Part shown: piece by piece, positions 37,221-45,648 of the stretch
Position numbering within the stretch: position 1 is the first letter of the stretch
How the letters are laid out: each line of letters opens with the position of its first letter
From: Rhodopirellula europaea 6C
GTDB taxonomy: Bacteria > Planctomycetota > Planctomycetia > Pirellulales > Pirellulaceae
NCBI RefSeq assembly: GCF_000338295.1
Contig: NZ_ANMO01000185.1
Coordinates: 1-45,723 of the forward strand
Direction: 5' to 3'
Length of the DNA stretch: 45,723 nt
Notes under the pieces: model-generated
Told to the model about the DNA's origin: nothing
Database searches by the model: none
What the model saw: the letters and a program-made list of their open reading frames with translations, nothing else
Translations under genes and position numbers: made by a program

Positions 37221-38195
37221 TCAATGGTCATGGCGGATAGCGAGGAAGTTGGTGGTTCGAAACTGCTCGTGAGATTCCTTGTATCGACGGATTTTGATCA
37301 GGCTTCCGGACGGAGTGATTCGATGCAATGACATGTTCCGCTGCGTGAAGAAATTCCAGAAGTCTCTGAAAAACGTTCGCGTATCGATGTTGCAACCGCC
37401 CATTTCAAAGGTGACCAGCCTGATTGCGTTCCTGCTGAATGTTTCATCTGCTCCCTTCAGAGCATCCAGCTCATGGCCCTCGATATCCAGCTTGAGCAGG
37501 TCAATGCCTTGGATTCCGTGCTTTTCGCAGTAGCGGTCGATCGTGGTTACGGAGACCTCCTCCGACTTGTCGAACTGGATGCCTCGGTGATTGAGCTCCC
37601 GCTTGGTAAGTGACGCCATGCCCGACCCGTATTGATCGTAAAACAGCGTGCGAGATTCTTCGCAATTGCCAACTGCGATGTTGTTGAGTGTGACCCTCGA
37701 ATCCGTTTCCTGACTGGAAAGTGATTCAAACGTCTTCTGGCCAGGCTCGAAACAATGGATGAGAAAATCAGTTCCTGCCAACGACCTACGAGTTAGGTTT
37801 AGAAACTGCCCGTGGTTCGAGCCCACGTCGAACACGACCAAAGGTTCACTCGGTTGACGGGGCAGCAATGGGAATACCGCGGCCTCGCCGCTATTGAGTA
37901 CTCCAGCACCTGATCCGATGCCCATCATTTTCTGAGAGATGATTGCATTACGATTCAAACAGGCCTGAGCAATTCTTCCACCTGTCAGCTTGTGAAGAAC
38001 TGTCTTGGGGAGTCGAGCCAATCGTTTTCCAACCGATTCTGTTCCTGAATAGGAAAGTGCAGGAGGGGGGCCTGAGCGATCGGCGGGGGCAGTCGGGTTG
38101 GGTTTTTGTAGTGGAGGGTGTTCTGGAGAAAAGCTAGTTTCCAGCGTGGCCGCCGTTGGCTCAAGCGTGATGCCAACATTGCACTTGCTAATCAT
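37221..38195 (-). CDS. FkbM family methyltransferase (third, with N-terminal extension)
   Basis: A 324-residue FkbM-type methyltransferase. SAM-binding motif: VVFDVGSNHGQFLNLTRR, with IHCFEPGQKTFESL. Later motif: IDLLKLDIEGHELDALKGA. The first 110 residues are an extension not needed for the fold: a Pro/Ser-rich stretch, then a basic amphipathic part (GKRLARLPKTVLHKLTGGRIAQ). This resembles membrane- or partner-binding leaders on other FkbM proteins. Start is ATG 38195. Confidence 0.87.
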   Translation of the reverse strand: MISKCNVGITLEPTAATLETSFSPEHPPLQKPNPTAPADRSGPPPALSYSGTESVGKRLARLPKTVLHKLTGGRIAQACLNRNAIISQKMMGIGSGAGVLNSGEAAVFPLLPRQPSEPLVVFDVGSNHGQFLNLTRRSLAGTDFLIHCFEPGQKTFESLSSQETDSRVTLNNIAVGNCEESRTLFYDQYGSGMASLTKRELNHRGIQFDKSEEVSVTTIDRYCEKHGIQGIDLLKLDIEGHELDALKGADETFSRNAIRLVTFEMGGCNIDTRTFFRDFWNFFTQRNMSLHRITPSGSLIKIRRYKESHEQFRTTNFLAIRHDH

Positions 38196-38471
38196 TTGGG
38201 ACCAATTCAGTCAGAGGGTTTTGTTGCGATCCAAATCGTAGGTTTGTCCTGTCGTGGTAGCAATGTTGGCTTTGCCGCTTTGTCTATTCTTAACTAAGTT
38301 GACATGTGTTTTAAATTGTCGGGTAAAGAGTAGGGGTAGCACTATTTGATGTCCTGGGTCGATTCGACGTGTTTTCGAACGTTCCACCGTTGTTGGTATG
38401 ATGTAGGTGCACGTTAGGATATTTCTCCAGACTCGTCGGCGAGAAGTTTGGGCGTTCTTTTCGGAACGGGG

Positions 38472-40385
38472 CTAGCCGGCTTCGCGAAGTGGAGTGGTAG
38501 GAGGCTCGTCCGATTTGAAATGAGTGATCGACAAGTTCTTTATGACAGAAGACGACGTGTCGATTCCGCACTGCTTGATAAGCGTCTCTAGGCTGCACTG
38601 GAAGATGGGTTTCCAGAAATCGTCATAGGTATAGCCGTTCTCCGGCAAGTTGCTGGGGCGGTCCCCTGTAAATCCGGATGGCAAGCCGATGAGGTCCGGC
38701 GACTGCATGAATGAGCTCGGCCAATCCGAAAGAGGCTGAGTGAATTCAAAGTCGACGAAGTACAGTTCCCCCCCGGGGGTCAGGATCAAATTGCCTGGAT
38801 GGAAATCGATGACAACGCGTTGCAACGCAAAGGTGGCTCGAAGCAATTCGAGCACTTGGCTCGCGTAAGGCTTCAGCAATTTTCCTTGTTTGCGAAGAGA
38901 GAGGCCGGCCAAGCAGTTTTCGTACTTCGGAAGCACAAAGCTGTACTCGCCGAAATCCAACACCTCCGGGACCGTCGCTAGTTGAGGTCCCAATGTTTGG
39001 TAAATGAATATCTCGCGGTCACAGAACCGTTTGAAGCTAGGTCGGAATGTTTTTCGGACGGCTTCCTGCCCGTTCCATTCGATGAGTTCGGTCTTTGAGC
39101 GGTTCGCAGGTTTGCGAAGCGATCGAATGACTGGTTCAGGTGTTTTGTAGTTGCGACGCAAATGATCGACGTGCGTTTGTACTTCTGCATGAAATGACGA
39201 GTCGATGATCTCAAGGTATTCCAGGCCTTCGAGTTCGTCATCGCTAGAATGCACACAATTGCTCCACTGCGTTTTGGGCAATCGCTTGTTGAGTAATCGT
39301 CGGATTTCCTTTTTGAACAGTACACGCCGGTTTTGTATGTAGGGGTACTGTTCTTTTTCAGCTGGTGTGGGCTCGACCGGGTGGAAGTCAAACAAGGCCA
39401 ATGCAACGGCTGGTAATCCGCCGGACTGAGGAAACGGGCCTTCATCCCAATTCCCCCCTCGAATATGCTTCGAAGCCCGTTGTGCTGTTTCAGCCGAAAG
39501 CTCGTGCTGACCGAGTACTTCCAGGCGGTGTTTTTGGCGGAATAACGAAGTGGCTTCGTCCAAAATCTGGTTGTCGACCGCGGATTGTCGGAACAGCACG
39601 ACGATGAGTTCGCCGTCCTTGTTGTCGATAGCAGGAGGAAGGAATTGAGCGAGTTCCGGACGGAGTGACGCGTATCGTCGCAATGTGTCCACCGGGGGAT
39701 TCCAACCTTGGCTCGTCAATAGACGTTCCAAGCCTTGCATCGTCATAGAAGTGTTTTGGAACTGAGCTGGAGCAGCTGCCCGCAATCGATCAGCGTAGTC
39801 GTGGTCGCTTTTTTGATTGCTGAGTTGCTCAGATGCCTCTTCGTCGTCCCAAGGCAAGCCTGATCCATTGCCCTTGTGGTAGAGCGCATGATACGCCAGT
39901 GACAAAAAGTAGTGCTCTTCGTTCGGAATGTAGCAGAGGTCCCGGTAGAGGGTTCGAGATTGAATGATCTCTTCTGCGAGGTATGGAGGGTAGTACGACA
40001 ACCCTTTCCAACATGCGTTCTTGGCTGGTCCAGTGCCGTAAACGTCGCAAGGGATTTCTTTGCTGTTGGTGACGAATAGATCATCGACCAAATGCAGGTC
40101 ATCAACATCAATCAACAGATCAATGTCTTCGCCTTCCGGCCATGCGGGGACATTCTCGAACCACCGCAAGACGGCATAGTTGACGTTGCGATCGTTCAGT
40201 GCTCGGAACAATCCCTCGCGACCGAGCGAAGGATTCGCAAACCGTCGGACACCTTTTCTGCGTTTTGAAGGCCAGACATTTCGTGCGAGTCTTTTGAGAC
40301 TGAGACGACGACTCAACTTGCGCGCACGATGTGCAGTTGCACTGAATAGGTCGTCCACCTTCCGACGCGAAGCTGAATGGTTCAT
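38472..40385 (-). CDS. Nucleotidyltransferase / kinase-like multidomain protein of the glycan locus
   Basis: A 637-residue protein with at least two recognisable parts. Residues about 55-150 resemble a minimal nucleotidyltransferase (NYAVLRWFENVPAWPEGEDI, with acidic pair DID at 87-89). Residues about 431-553 resemble a phosphotransferase/protein-kinase fold: lysine in VRKTF (about 445), VVIDFHPGNLILTP with HPGN at 529-532 as catalytic loop, and VDFEFTQ (545-547) in the DFG place. The middle (about 259-393) has NCVHSSDDELEGLEYLEI, which recalls the nucleoside diphosphate kinase HGSDS region, very tentatively. ATG 40385 is used; 37 more in-frame codons upstream lack these features. First gene of the minus-strand glycan group; it may phosphorylate or activate a sugar or lipid. 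Confidence 0.65.
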   Translation of the reverse strand: MNHSASRRKVDDLFSATAHRARKLSRRLSLKRLARNVWPSKRRKGVRRFANPSLGREGLFRALNDRNVNYAVLRWFENVPAWPEGEDIDLLIDVDDLHLVDDLFVTNSKEIPCDVYGTGPAKNACWKGLSYYPPYLAEEIIQSRTLYRDLCYIPNEEHYFLSLAYHALYHKGNGSGLPWDDEEASEQLSNQKSDHDYADRLRAAAPAQFQNTSMTMQGLERLLTSQGWNPPVDTLRRYASLRPELAQFLPPAIDNKDGELIVVLFRQSAVDNQILDEATSLFRQKHRLEVLGQHELSAETAQRASKHIRGGNWDEGPFPQSGGLPAVALALFDFHPVEPTPAEKEQYPYIQNRRVLFKKEIRRLLNKRLPKTQWSNCVHSSDDELEGLEYLEIIDSSFHAEVQTHVDHLRRNYKTPEPVIRSLRKPANRSKTELIEWNGQEAVRKTFRPSFKRFCDREIFIYQTLGPQLATVPEVLDFGEYSFVLPKYENCLAGLSLRKQGKLLKPYASQVLELLRATFALQRVVIDFHPGNLILTPGGELYFVDFEFTQPLSDWPSSFMQSPDLIGLPSGFTGDRPSNLPENGYTYDDFWKPIFQCSLETLIKQCGIDTSSSVIKNLSITHFKSDEPPTTPLREAG

Positions 40386-40905
40386 GTAATCGCATTTTTG
40401 CTGACTGAAAATTTTTGCTAAGCAATCTCGGAATCTACTCAGGGAGCGATCGGCAGCACAAGATTGACTTCCGGTTCTGCTAAGAGCCAGCGACACTGGG
40501 GGCGATTTTCGTTGGATCGTGTGAGCGGCGGATCACTCGCGTGTGATTTGCTAGCATTGCCAGCGGTCTCGGCTGAAGGTGACAAATGTTTGCTCGCGTT
40601 GAACCAAAGTGCCGATTGTCTTCAGTTCGTATGGACGCAGCCCGTTCCTTAAGACTGCGTTCCGTCTATTCGTTCTGCGAGCTCCGGCAGCGGATGGGCA
40701 CCGGTCAAACGCCGGTGGATGGAATCGTTGTCGGACTGAGCAGTCCGGCCTATTCACCGAATCAATGCAAGCAAATCGGCATTGCGGCCGGCGCTGTGGC
40801 GCGATCGAGCACAAACCACAGGTAAGCGACTGCGGATGGCTGAAGAAATGAAAAAGCGGCGTCCGTGCCGCGGGGCAGGTGGTTGGCCCGATGAGGGCGA
40901 TTGGG
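40386..40905. other. Intergenic region with hairpins
   Basis: About 520 bases without a recognisable gene. Frames of 60-130 codons are open on both strands but look like random translation. Three hairpins are visible: CACCGG/CCGGTG (40699-40717), CGGACT/AGTCCG (40732-40747, 4-base loop) and a terminator at 40851-40871. The promoter of the 38472-40385 gene should be at the left end; I see an A/T-rich stretch near 40390-40420 but no clear boxes. Confidence 0.4.
40851..40871 (-). terminator. Terminator after the Trx7/PDZ gene
   Basis: A 5-bp GC stem (GCGGC/GCCGC, 40856-40860 with 40867-40871) with a 6-base loop is followed on the minus strand by five T (A-tract 40851-40855). It lies 35 bases after the stop codon at 40906. 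The stem is short but fully GC. Confidence 0.55.
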
Positions 40906-42264
40906 TTACTTCTGGATTGGAATTTCAGCGGTTCGTTCGCGGCCATTGCGAAGGAACTTCATCTGGACTCGGTCGCCCGGACGACGCTTTTCGTTGACGT
41001 GATCAAAGACGTCCGCTTCGCGAATCAAATCCGATTGGCCGTCGTATTCAATCAGGATGTCATCGACCCGCACGCCGGCTTTGTGAGCGGTCGCGTGGAG
41101 CCCGTACTTGCCGACGTTGGCGACTCGAAGTGCCATCGGCGATCGCAAATCTAGTTTCTGACGCTCACTTTCGTCCAGAGGTAGTAAACGCATTCCCCCA
41201 CCGGCGATCCGCCGCATCATCCAAGACGAAACTCGCCATGACGGATCGTCCCATCGTCGCCAACCATCGGGCAACGACAATGTGACGGCTCGCGTTTGAT
41301 CGCCGCGTTTGGTTTGGATTTCTACTTGAGCGCCTTCGGCAGGGACTTGATTCAGAGCCCACTGCACGTCGGCCATCGATACCAGCGGTTGTGAATGGAT
41401 GCTCAGCAAATCATCGCCCGCCTGAAAACCGGCTTTCGCGGCGGCGGAATCCTTGGCAACGCTCTTCACTCGAGCGGGGAACCGGGCGTCGAGCACCAGC
41501 CCGATCGATTTGGGGTGCGGGTAAGGATGCAAAACTTCTTCAGGGATCGATTGGCCTTTTTGCCAGTAGTAGTCCCGCCGGGCTTCGCCAATTTGATGGC
41601 AATGGATGCAACTTTTCGTGACTTGACCGGAATAGTCGAGATGATCAGGGCGGTCTGTCAGCGTGGGGTACTTTTCTGGCGAAGCAAACTCCAACGGGGC
41701 GCCGGTCTTGCCCGCCAGTGATTCTCGATTGGCAGGATAGGCTTGGTGCAATTTCAGGCTCTCTCGAAGCGCGGCCGCCATTCCTTCCAAGGAAACATCG
41801 CCCAGCCATTCGGTGCGGTGCGACCGCGTTCCAAAACGGCCGTAAACCGTTTTGTCTGCGTTGAGCATGAAAACCGCGAAGGACTGGTCTGTGTCGTATT
41901 GAAAGACGTTCAGGTCCAGTCCGTTTGTGCCAACCACGCGAACGCGAACGTATTGGTCAAGCAGACGCTTCAATTCAGGGTCGCTTTCGACCAAGTCATC
42001 GTCCAGCTTGACGCACTCTTCGCAGGGCAAGCAGCGCAAGACGACCAGGATTGGTTTTCCAGTCTGGCGGGCTTGTTCGTAAGCGGCATCAAGATCGTTG
42101 TAGATCCAGTAACCGGTTGCCAGGACACGTTCACGATCATTGCGAACAATCGTTTCGCGATCCTCTTTCGCGTTCGCTTCATCAACACTCGCGAGCGAGG
42201 CGAAGCTGGCGGAAAGGAGGGCGGGGATAAGTGCGACAGCGCGCAATCGTCGAAGGCGGCTCAT
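40906..42264 (-). CDS. Trx7/PDZ domain protein with CxxC and CxxCH motifs
   Basis: A 452-residue exported protein that fits the planctomycete 'Trx7/PDZ domain-containing (seleno)protein' family. A signal peptide covers about 1-32. The thioredoxin-like part (about 50-175) has CLPCEEC at 78-84 as the redox site, in cysteine form with no selenocysteine. Residues 219-223 read CIHCH, a c-type haem-attachment motif. Two PDZ-like domains follow: about 255-325 (GLVLDARFPARVKSVAKDSA, GDDLLSIHSQPL) and about 385-452 (AGVRVDDILIEYDG). It probably acts in the periplasm on thiols or redox partners; the haem is not proven. A hairpin lies upstream and a terminator downstream. Confidence 0.82.
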   Translation of the reverse strand: MSRLRRLRAVALIPALLSASFASLASVDEANAKEDRETIVRNDRERVLATGYWIYNDLDAAYEQARQTGKPILVVLRCLPCEECVKLDDDLVESDPELKRLLDQYVRVRVVGTNGLDLNVFQYDTDQSFAVFMLNADKTVYGRFGTRSHRTEWLGDVSLEGMAAALRESLKLHQAYPANRESLAGKTGAPLEFASPEKYPTLTDRPDHLDYSGQVTKSCIHCHQIGEARRDYYWQKGQSIPEEVLHPYPHPKSIGLVLDARFPARVKSVAKDSAAAKAGFQAGDDLLSIHSQPLVSMADVQWALNQVPAEGAQVEIQTKRGDQTRAVTLSLPDGWRRWDDPSWRVSSWMMRRIAGGGMRLLPLDESERQKLDLRSPMALRVANVGKYGLHATAHKAGVRVDDILIEYDGQSDLIREADVFDHVNEKRRPGDRVQMKFLRNGRERTAEIPIQK

Positions 42265-42352
42265 GAAAACTCTCCTGGCTGGAAGGGACGTCGAAACGGG
42301 TGCCTCGGTGAAGGAGGGCCACAGATCAGGCGTCTACAGAAAGCGTCAGATG

Positions 42353-42383
42353 GGGGCGTGGATTGTAAACCATTCCACGCCCC
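42353..42383 (-). terminator. Terminator-like hairpin after the FmdB zinc-ribbon gene
   Basis: A perfect 10-bp stem (GGGGCGTGGA, 42353-42362, with 42374-42383) and an 11-base loop, 48 bases after the fmdB-like stop. There is no T-tract on the minus strand, so it may stabilise the mRNA end or act as a weak terminator before the Trx7/PDZ gene (89 bases further on). Confidence 0.45.
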
Positions 42384-42430
42384 GTTTGAGAATTCATGGA
42401 GCTCGCTAAAACGCAAACTGCTCAGCCGAG

Positions 42431-42661
42431 TTACATTTGGCAACCGCCGCCGCAGCATCGCGGGGCACCACATGCTTCACCGCCGCCAGCCATCGGCAGG
42501 CTCGAGCTGCCGCCGCTCATCGAGGGAGCCGACGGGACGCTGAGGACGCGTGTCAACTCAGCATTGCTGCACTTTGGGCAGGACACTTCTTCACCTGGCG
42601 ATCGGACCAGGATCTCAACGACATCATCACACGACTTGCATTCGTATTCGTACAGAGGCAT
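42431..42661 (-). CDS. FmdB-family zinc ribbon protein
   Basis: A 76-residue protein with the FmdB/CxxC_CxxC_SSSS regulatory zinc-ribbon at its N-terminus: MPLYEYECKSCDDVVE with CxxC, then CPKCSNAELTRVLS with the second CxxC. The rest is a Ser/Gly-rich stretch ending in a Cys-rich tail (CGAPRCCGGGCQM). The function of this family is undefined; a regulatory or metal-binding role is assumed. ATG 42661 gives the canonical start; upstream in-frame codons are discarded. It is divergent from nnrE. Confidence 0.88.
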   Translation of the reverse strand: MPLYEYECKSCDDVVEILVRSPGEEVSCPKCSNAELTRVLSVPSAPSMSGGSSSLPMAGGGEACGAPRCCGGGCQM

Positions 42662-42848
42662 CTTCGGTATCCGAGAGGAACACAATCCAAGGGGAAATTT
42701 TGGGCACCACGCCCACGACCCCATTGTTTCTCACGGAAGACGTTCCGGCCACTGGGAATGGTCAAAGAAGAAGCATTTTGTATCCCGGATGGGTTCCGAA
42801 CATCTTTCGGCCCGTCCTGGCTTCGTCCGAAATTCAATGGAAGCGACA

Positions 42849-43523
42849 ATGAAACCGGTATTGCAGTTGTCACCCATGACGTGCCAGCGAATTCGCGAAA
42901 TTGATCAGGTGGCGATGGAGCAATTCCAAATGCCCGGCATCGTTTTGATGGAAAATGCGGGTCGCGGGGCAGCAGAATGCATTCATCAGATCACGCCGGA
43001 TGGCAACGTGTTGATCTTGTGCGGGAAAGGCAACAACGGTGGCGACGGATTTACGATCGCTCGGCATCTGCAGTTGGCCGGGCGTGAGGTGACGATCTTG
43101 GCGATGGCAACGACGAACGAATTGCAAGGCGACGCGGCGATCCAAGCAAAAATCGCGGAGGCGGCGGGGATTCAGATTCAGGTTATTGGTGAGACTGATG
43201 AAACAGAGCTCTTGTCGGCAGCGGATGTGATTGTCGATGGGTTGCTGGGCACCGGAGCCAAGCCACCGCTGCGAGGGCGCTACGCCAAGGTGGTGGAAGC
43301 AGCCAATGCGAGCTCCGCGATTCGAATCGCTTTGGACATTCCCACGGGAATGAATGGCGACACGGGAGAAACCGGCGAGGCGACGTTTCGGGCCGATTAC
43401 ACGTTAACGTTTGCCGCGCCCAAAGTTGGATTCGAAAAGTCGAACGCCACCCGTTTCACTGGCGAAGTTCACGTGATTTCAATCGGCGTGCCATTGAAAC
43501 TGCTGCGTCAATTCAGTTCGTGA
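42849..43523 (+). CDS. nnrE: NAD(P)H-hydrate epimerase NnrE
   Basis: A 224-residue YjeF N-terminal-domain protein that epimerises damaged R-NAD(P)H hydrate so that the partner dehydratase (NnrD) can repair it. Motifs are REIDQVAMEQFQMPGIVLME, NVLILCGKGNNGGDGFTIAR (the family GxGNNGGDG), DVIVDGLLGTGAKPPLRG and ALDIPTGMNGDTG. Here the NnrD dehydratase domain is absent and not adjacent, though many bacteria fuse both. Start is ATG 42849, or ATG 42837 four codons upstream; a longer open frame to 42396 is antisense to fmdB and rejected. Confidence 0.93.
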   Translation: MKPVLQLSPMTCQRIREIDQVAMEQFQMPGIVLMENAGRGAAECIHQITPDGNVLILCGKGNNGGDGFTIARHLQLAGREVTILAMATTNELQGDAAIQAKIAEAAGIQIQVIGETDETELLSAADVIVDGLLGTGAKPPLRGRYAKVVEAANASSAIRIALDIPTGMNGDTGETGEATFRADYTLTFAAPKVGFEKSNATRFTGEVHVISIGVPLKLLRQFSS

Positions 43524-43550
43524 GCTTGGCCGGTCTGAGCCGCTGAGACT

Positions 43551-44246
43551 ATGTTAGGGCTCATGCAAAACAACCTTCTTCAAACGCGTCGCGTTCCCGT
43601 CCGTTCGTTCTCTGTCTCGAGCGTCTTGATCCTTGGTTCGGCCCTTGGGCTTTTGGGGTGTGAGTCCAAGCGACTCTCGCCGGAGGATTTCCCGCGGCGT
43701 GAGCGTGAAGAGGTGCTGGCACCACAGGCTCCCGAAGGCATGGCCACCTCGGAAGATGTTCCGCTTCCCGAGAAGTCACCCGAAGACAATTTTCGCGAAG
43801 CCGCGATGATGGGCGATTTGGCTGGTGTGAAACGGTTCGTGGGCCAGGGCGTGGATGTTTCAGCCATGGACGAGAATCAGCGAACGGCATTGCAGATGGC
43901 TGCGTTCGACGGTCACACACCGGTCGTCGAATGGTTTCTTTCTCAGAATGTCGAAGTTGACCATCGAGATTCGTTTGGTCGCACGGCACTGATGTATGCC
44001 TCGACCGCCGACAATGCAGAAACGGTCAAGATGTTGCTCGATGCCGGCGCGGCTGTGGACTTGGTCGACAGCGAAGAACACTTCTCACCGCTGATGTTCG
44101 CCGCGGCGGAAGGCCAGATGGCGGTGGTCGAGTTGTTGCTCGAGGCCGGGGCCGATCCAACCAAAGCCGACATCGACGGCGAAACCGCAATTGACTTCGC
44201 CAGTAACAACGGTCACACCGAAGTCGTTAAACGACTGAAACAGTAA
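43551..44246 (+). CDS. Ankyrin-repeat lipoprotein
   Basis: A 231-residue predicted lipoprotein. The N-terminal signal SVLILGSALGLLGC ends at Cys37, a good lipobox. After a charged linker with Pro/Glu (EDFPRREREEVLAPQ) come about four ankyrin repeats: AAMMGDLAGVKRFVGQGVDV, TALQMAAFDGHTPVVEWFL, TALMYASTADNAETVKMLL and SPLMFAAAEGQMAVVELLLE, then a partial fifth. These mediate protein contacts, here probably in the periplasm. Start ATG 43551 (ATG 43563 also possible). It follows nnrE by 27 bases and may share its transcript, though a functional link is not evident. Confidence 0.85.
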   Translation: MLGLMQNNLLQTRRVPVRSFSVSSVLILGSALGLLGCESKRLSPEDFPRREREEVLAPQAPEGMATSEDVPLPEKSPEDNFREAAMMGDLAGVKRFVGQGVDVSAMDENQRTALQMAAFDGHTPVVEWFLSQNVEVDHRDSFGRTALMYASTADNAETVKMLLDAGAAVDLVDSEEHFSPLMFAAAEGQMAVVELLLEAGADPTKADIDGETAIDFASNNGHTEVVKRLKQ

Positions 44247-44334
44247 GCCGACTGCCGTTGGACCCGTTTCCCATGACAGGAACCGAGGGCAACCTTGAAT
44301 CGAACGTGCGAGCTGGTTGAAGCCCGCGACCTGA

Positions 44335-45648
44335 TCAGACTTCCAAGAACAATCGGGCTGGGTCTTCGATCGTTTCTTTGATCGCGACCAAGAATCCAAC
44401 TGCTTCGCGACCGTCGACGATGCGGTGATCGTAAGTTAACGCCACGTACATCATCGGACGAATGACGACTTGGCCGTCTTCCGCGACGGGGCGTTCTTGG
44501 ATCGAGTGCAGGCCCAGGATGCCGCTTTGTGGTGGGTTGACGATTGGGGTGCTGAGCAGCGATCCGTAGATGCCACCATTGCTGATCGTGAACGTGCCGC
44601 CCATCAAGTCGCTTGGCTGCAAACGGTTTTCGCCGGCCAAACGAGCGTATTCGGCAATGCTGCCTTCGACTTCGGCAAACGACATGCGTTCAACGTTGCG
44701 AAGGACCGGAACGACCAATCCCTTGCCACCGCCGATTGCGATGCCGATGTCTTGGTAGTTGCGATAGACCATCGAGTCGCCGCGGATTTCCGCGTTGACG
44801 GCGGGGTAACGACGCAGGGCTTCGACGGTTGCTTTGGCAAAGAACGACATGAAGCCAAGTTTGACGCCATGCTTCTTCGCGAAGGCGTCTTTGTATTTGC
44901 TGCGGATCGCCATGACAGGTGCCATGTTGATCTCGTTGAACGTCGTCAACAGAGCGGCGGTTTGCTGAGCCTGGACGAGTCGCGACGCGATGGTGCGACG
45001 CAGCATGCTCATCGGTTTGACTTCTTCGGATCGGTAGCCACCGCTGGTCATCAGTGAAGCCGTTTCTGGTGAAGACATTTGCTGTGCCGGAGCAGCCGGT
45101 GTGGCGGGCACAGCCGGTGGTGCGGCGGGTGCGGGAGCAGGCCGCGAAGATCCGTTGCGGATGTAGGCCAGCACGTCTTCCTTCAACAACCGACCACCGG
45201 GGCCGGTCGCGGGAACTTGCGATGCGTCCAGCTTGTGTTCGTCGAGCAATCGCTGTGCAGCGGGCATCACAAATCCGCCGCCGCTCTTGGCTGGGCTGGA
45301 TGGTGCTGGCGCCGATGCAGCCGGGGCAGGTGCCGACGCGGTGTTTCCGGCTGCGGGAGCCGAACCGCCGTTGGAGGATCCACCGTCGCCACCAGCGGGC
45401 TGTTCAGCGACTTGGATCGAGGCGATTTGTTGGCCGACTTCGGCGAATTCGTCGGATTGTTTGGTGATCGACTGCAAGTATCCGCTGGCGGGAGCGGGAA
45501 TTTGCACCGACGCTTTTTCTGTTTCGATTTCGACGAGGTCTTCGCCGCTTTTGACCCAGTCGCCTTCTTGTTTGAGCCAATTGCCGATTTGCACTTCGCT
45601 GATCGACTCGCCAACGGTAGGAACTTCGACGGGAATGATGTCGCTCAC
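44335..45648 (-). CDS. odhB: Dihydrolipoamide succinyltransferase, E2 of 2-oxoglutarate dehydrogenase
   Basis: A 437-residue E2 core enzyme of the 2-oxoglutarate dehydrogenase complex (SucB/OdhB), which transfers succinyl from lipoamide to CoA in the TCA cycle. The lipoyl domain spans 4-78 with the lipoylated lysine K45 in [12 protein letters not shown]. Ala/Pro-rich linkers flank the peripheral-subunit-binding domain ([32 protein letters not shown]). The catalytic domain carries [27 protein letters not shown] and the active-site [15 protein letters not shown]. The start is GTG at 45648. The E1 gene probably lies just outside the window on the same strand. It converges on the ankyrin gene with 88 bases between. 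Confidence 0.95.
   Translation of the reverse strand: MSDIIPVEVPTVGESISEVQIGNWLKQEGDWVKSGEDLVEIETEKASVQIPAPASGYLQSITKQSDEFAEVGQQIASIQVAEQPAGGDGGSSNGGSAPAAGNTASAPAPAASAPAPSSPAKSGGGFVMPAAQRLLDEHKLDASQVPATGPGGRLLKEDVLAYIRNGSSRPAPAPAAPPAVPATPAAPAQQMSSPETASLMTSGGYRSEEVKPMSMLRRTIASRLVQAQQTAALLTTFNEINMAPVMAIRSKYKDAFAKKHGVKLGFMSFFAKATVEALRRYPAVNAEIRGDSMVYRNYQDIGIAIGGGKGLVVPVLRNVERMSFAEVEGSIAEYARLAGENRLQPSDLMGGTFTISNGGIYGSLLSTPIVNPPQSGILGLHSIQERPVAEDGQVVIRPMMYVALTYDHRIVDGREAVGFLVAIKETIEDPARLFLEV

Noticed and set aside
40551-40946. 131-codon minus-strand frame in the 520-bp gap
   Set aside because: Arg/Pro/Cys-rich with no recognisable pattern, and it runs into the 3' end of the Trx7/PDZ gene through its terminator.
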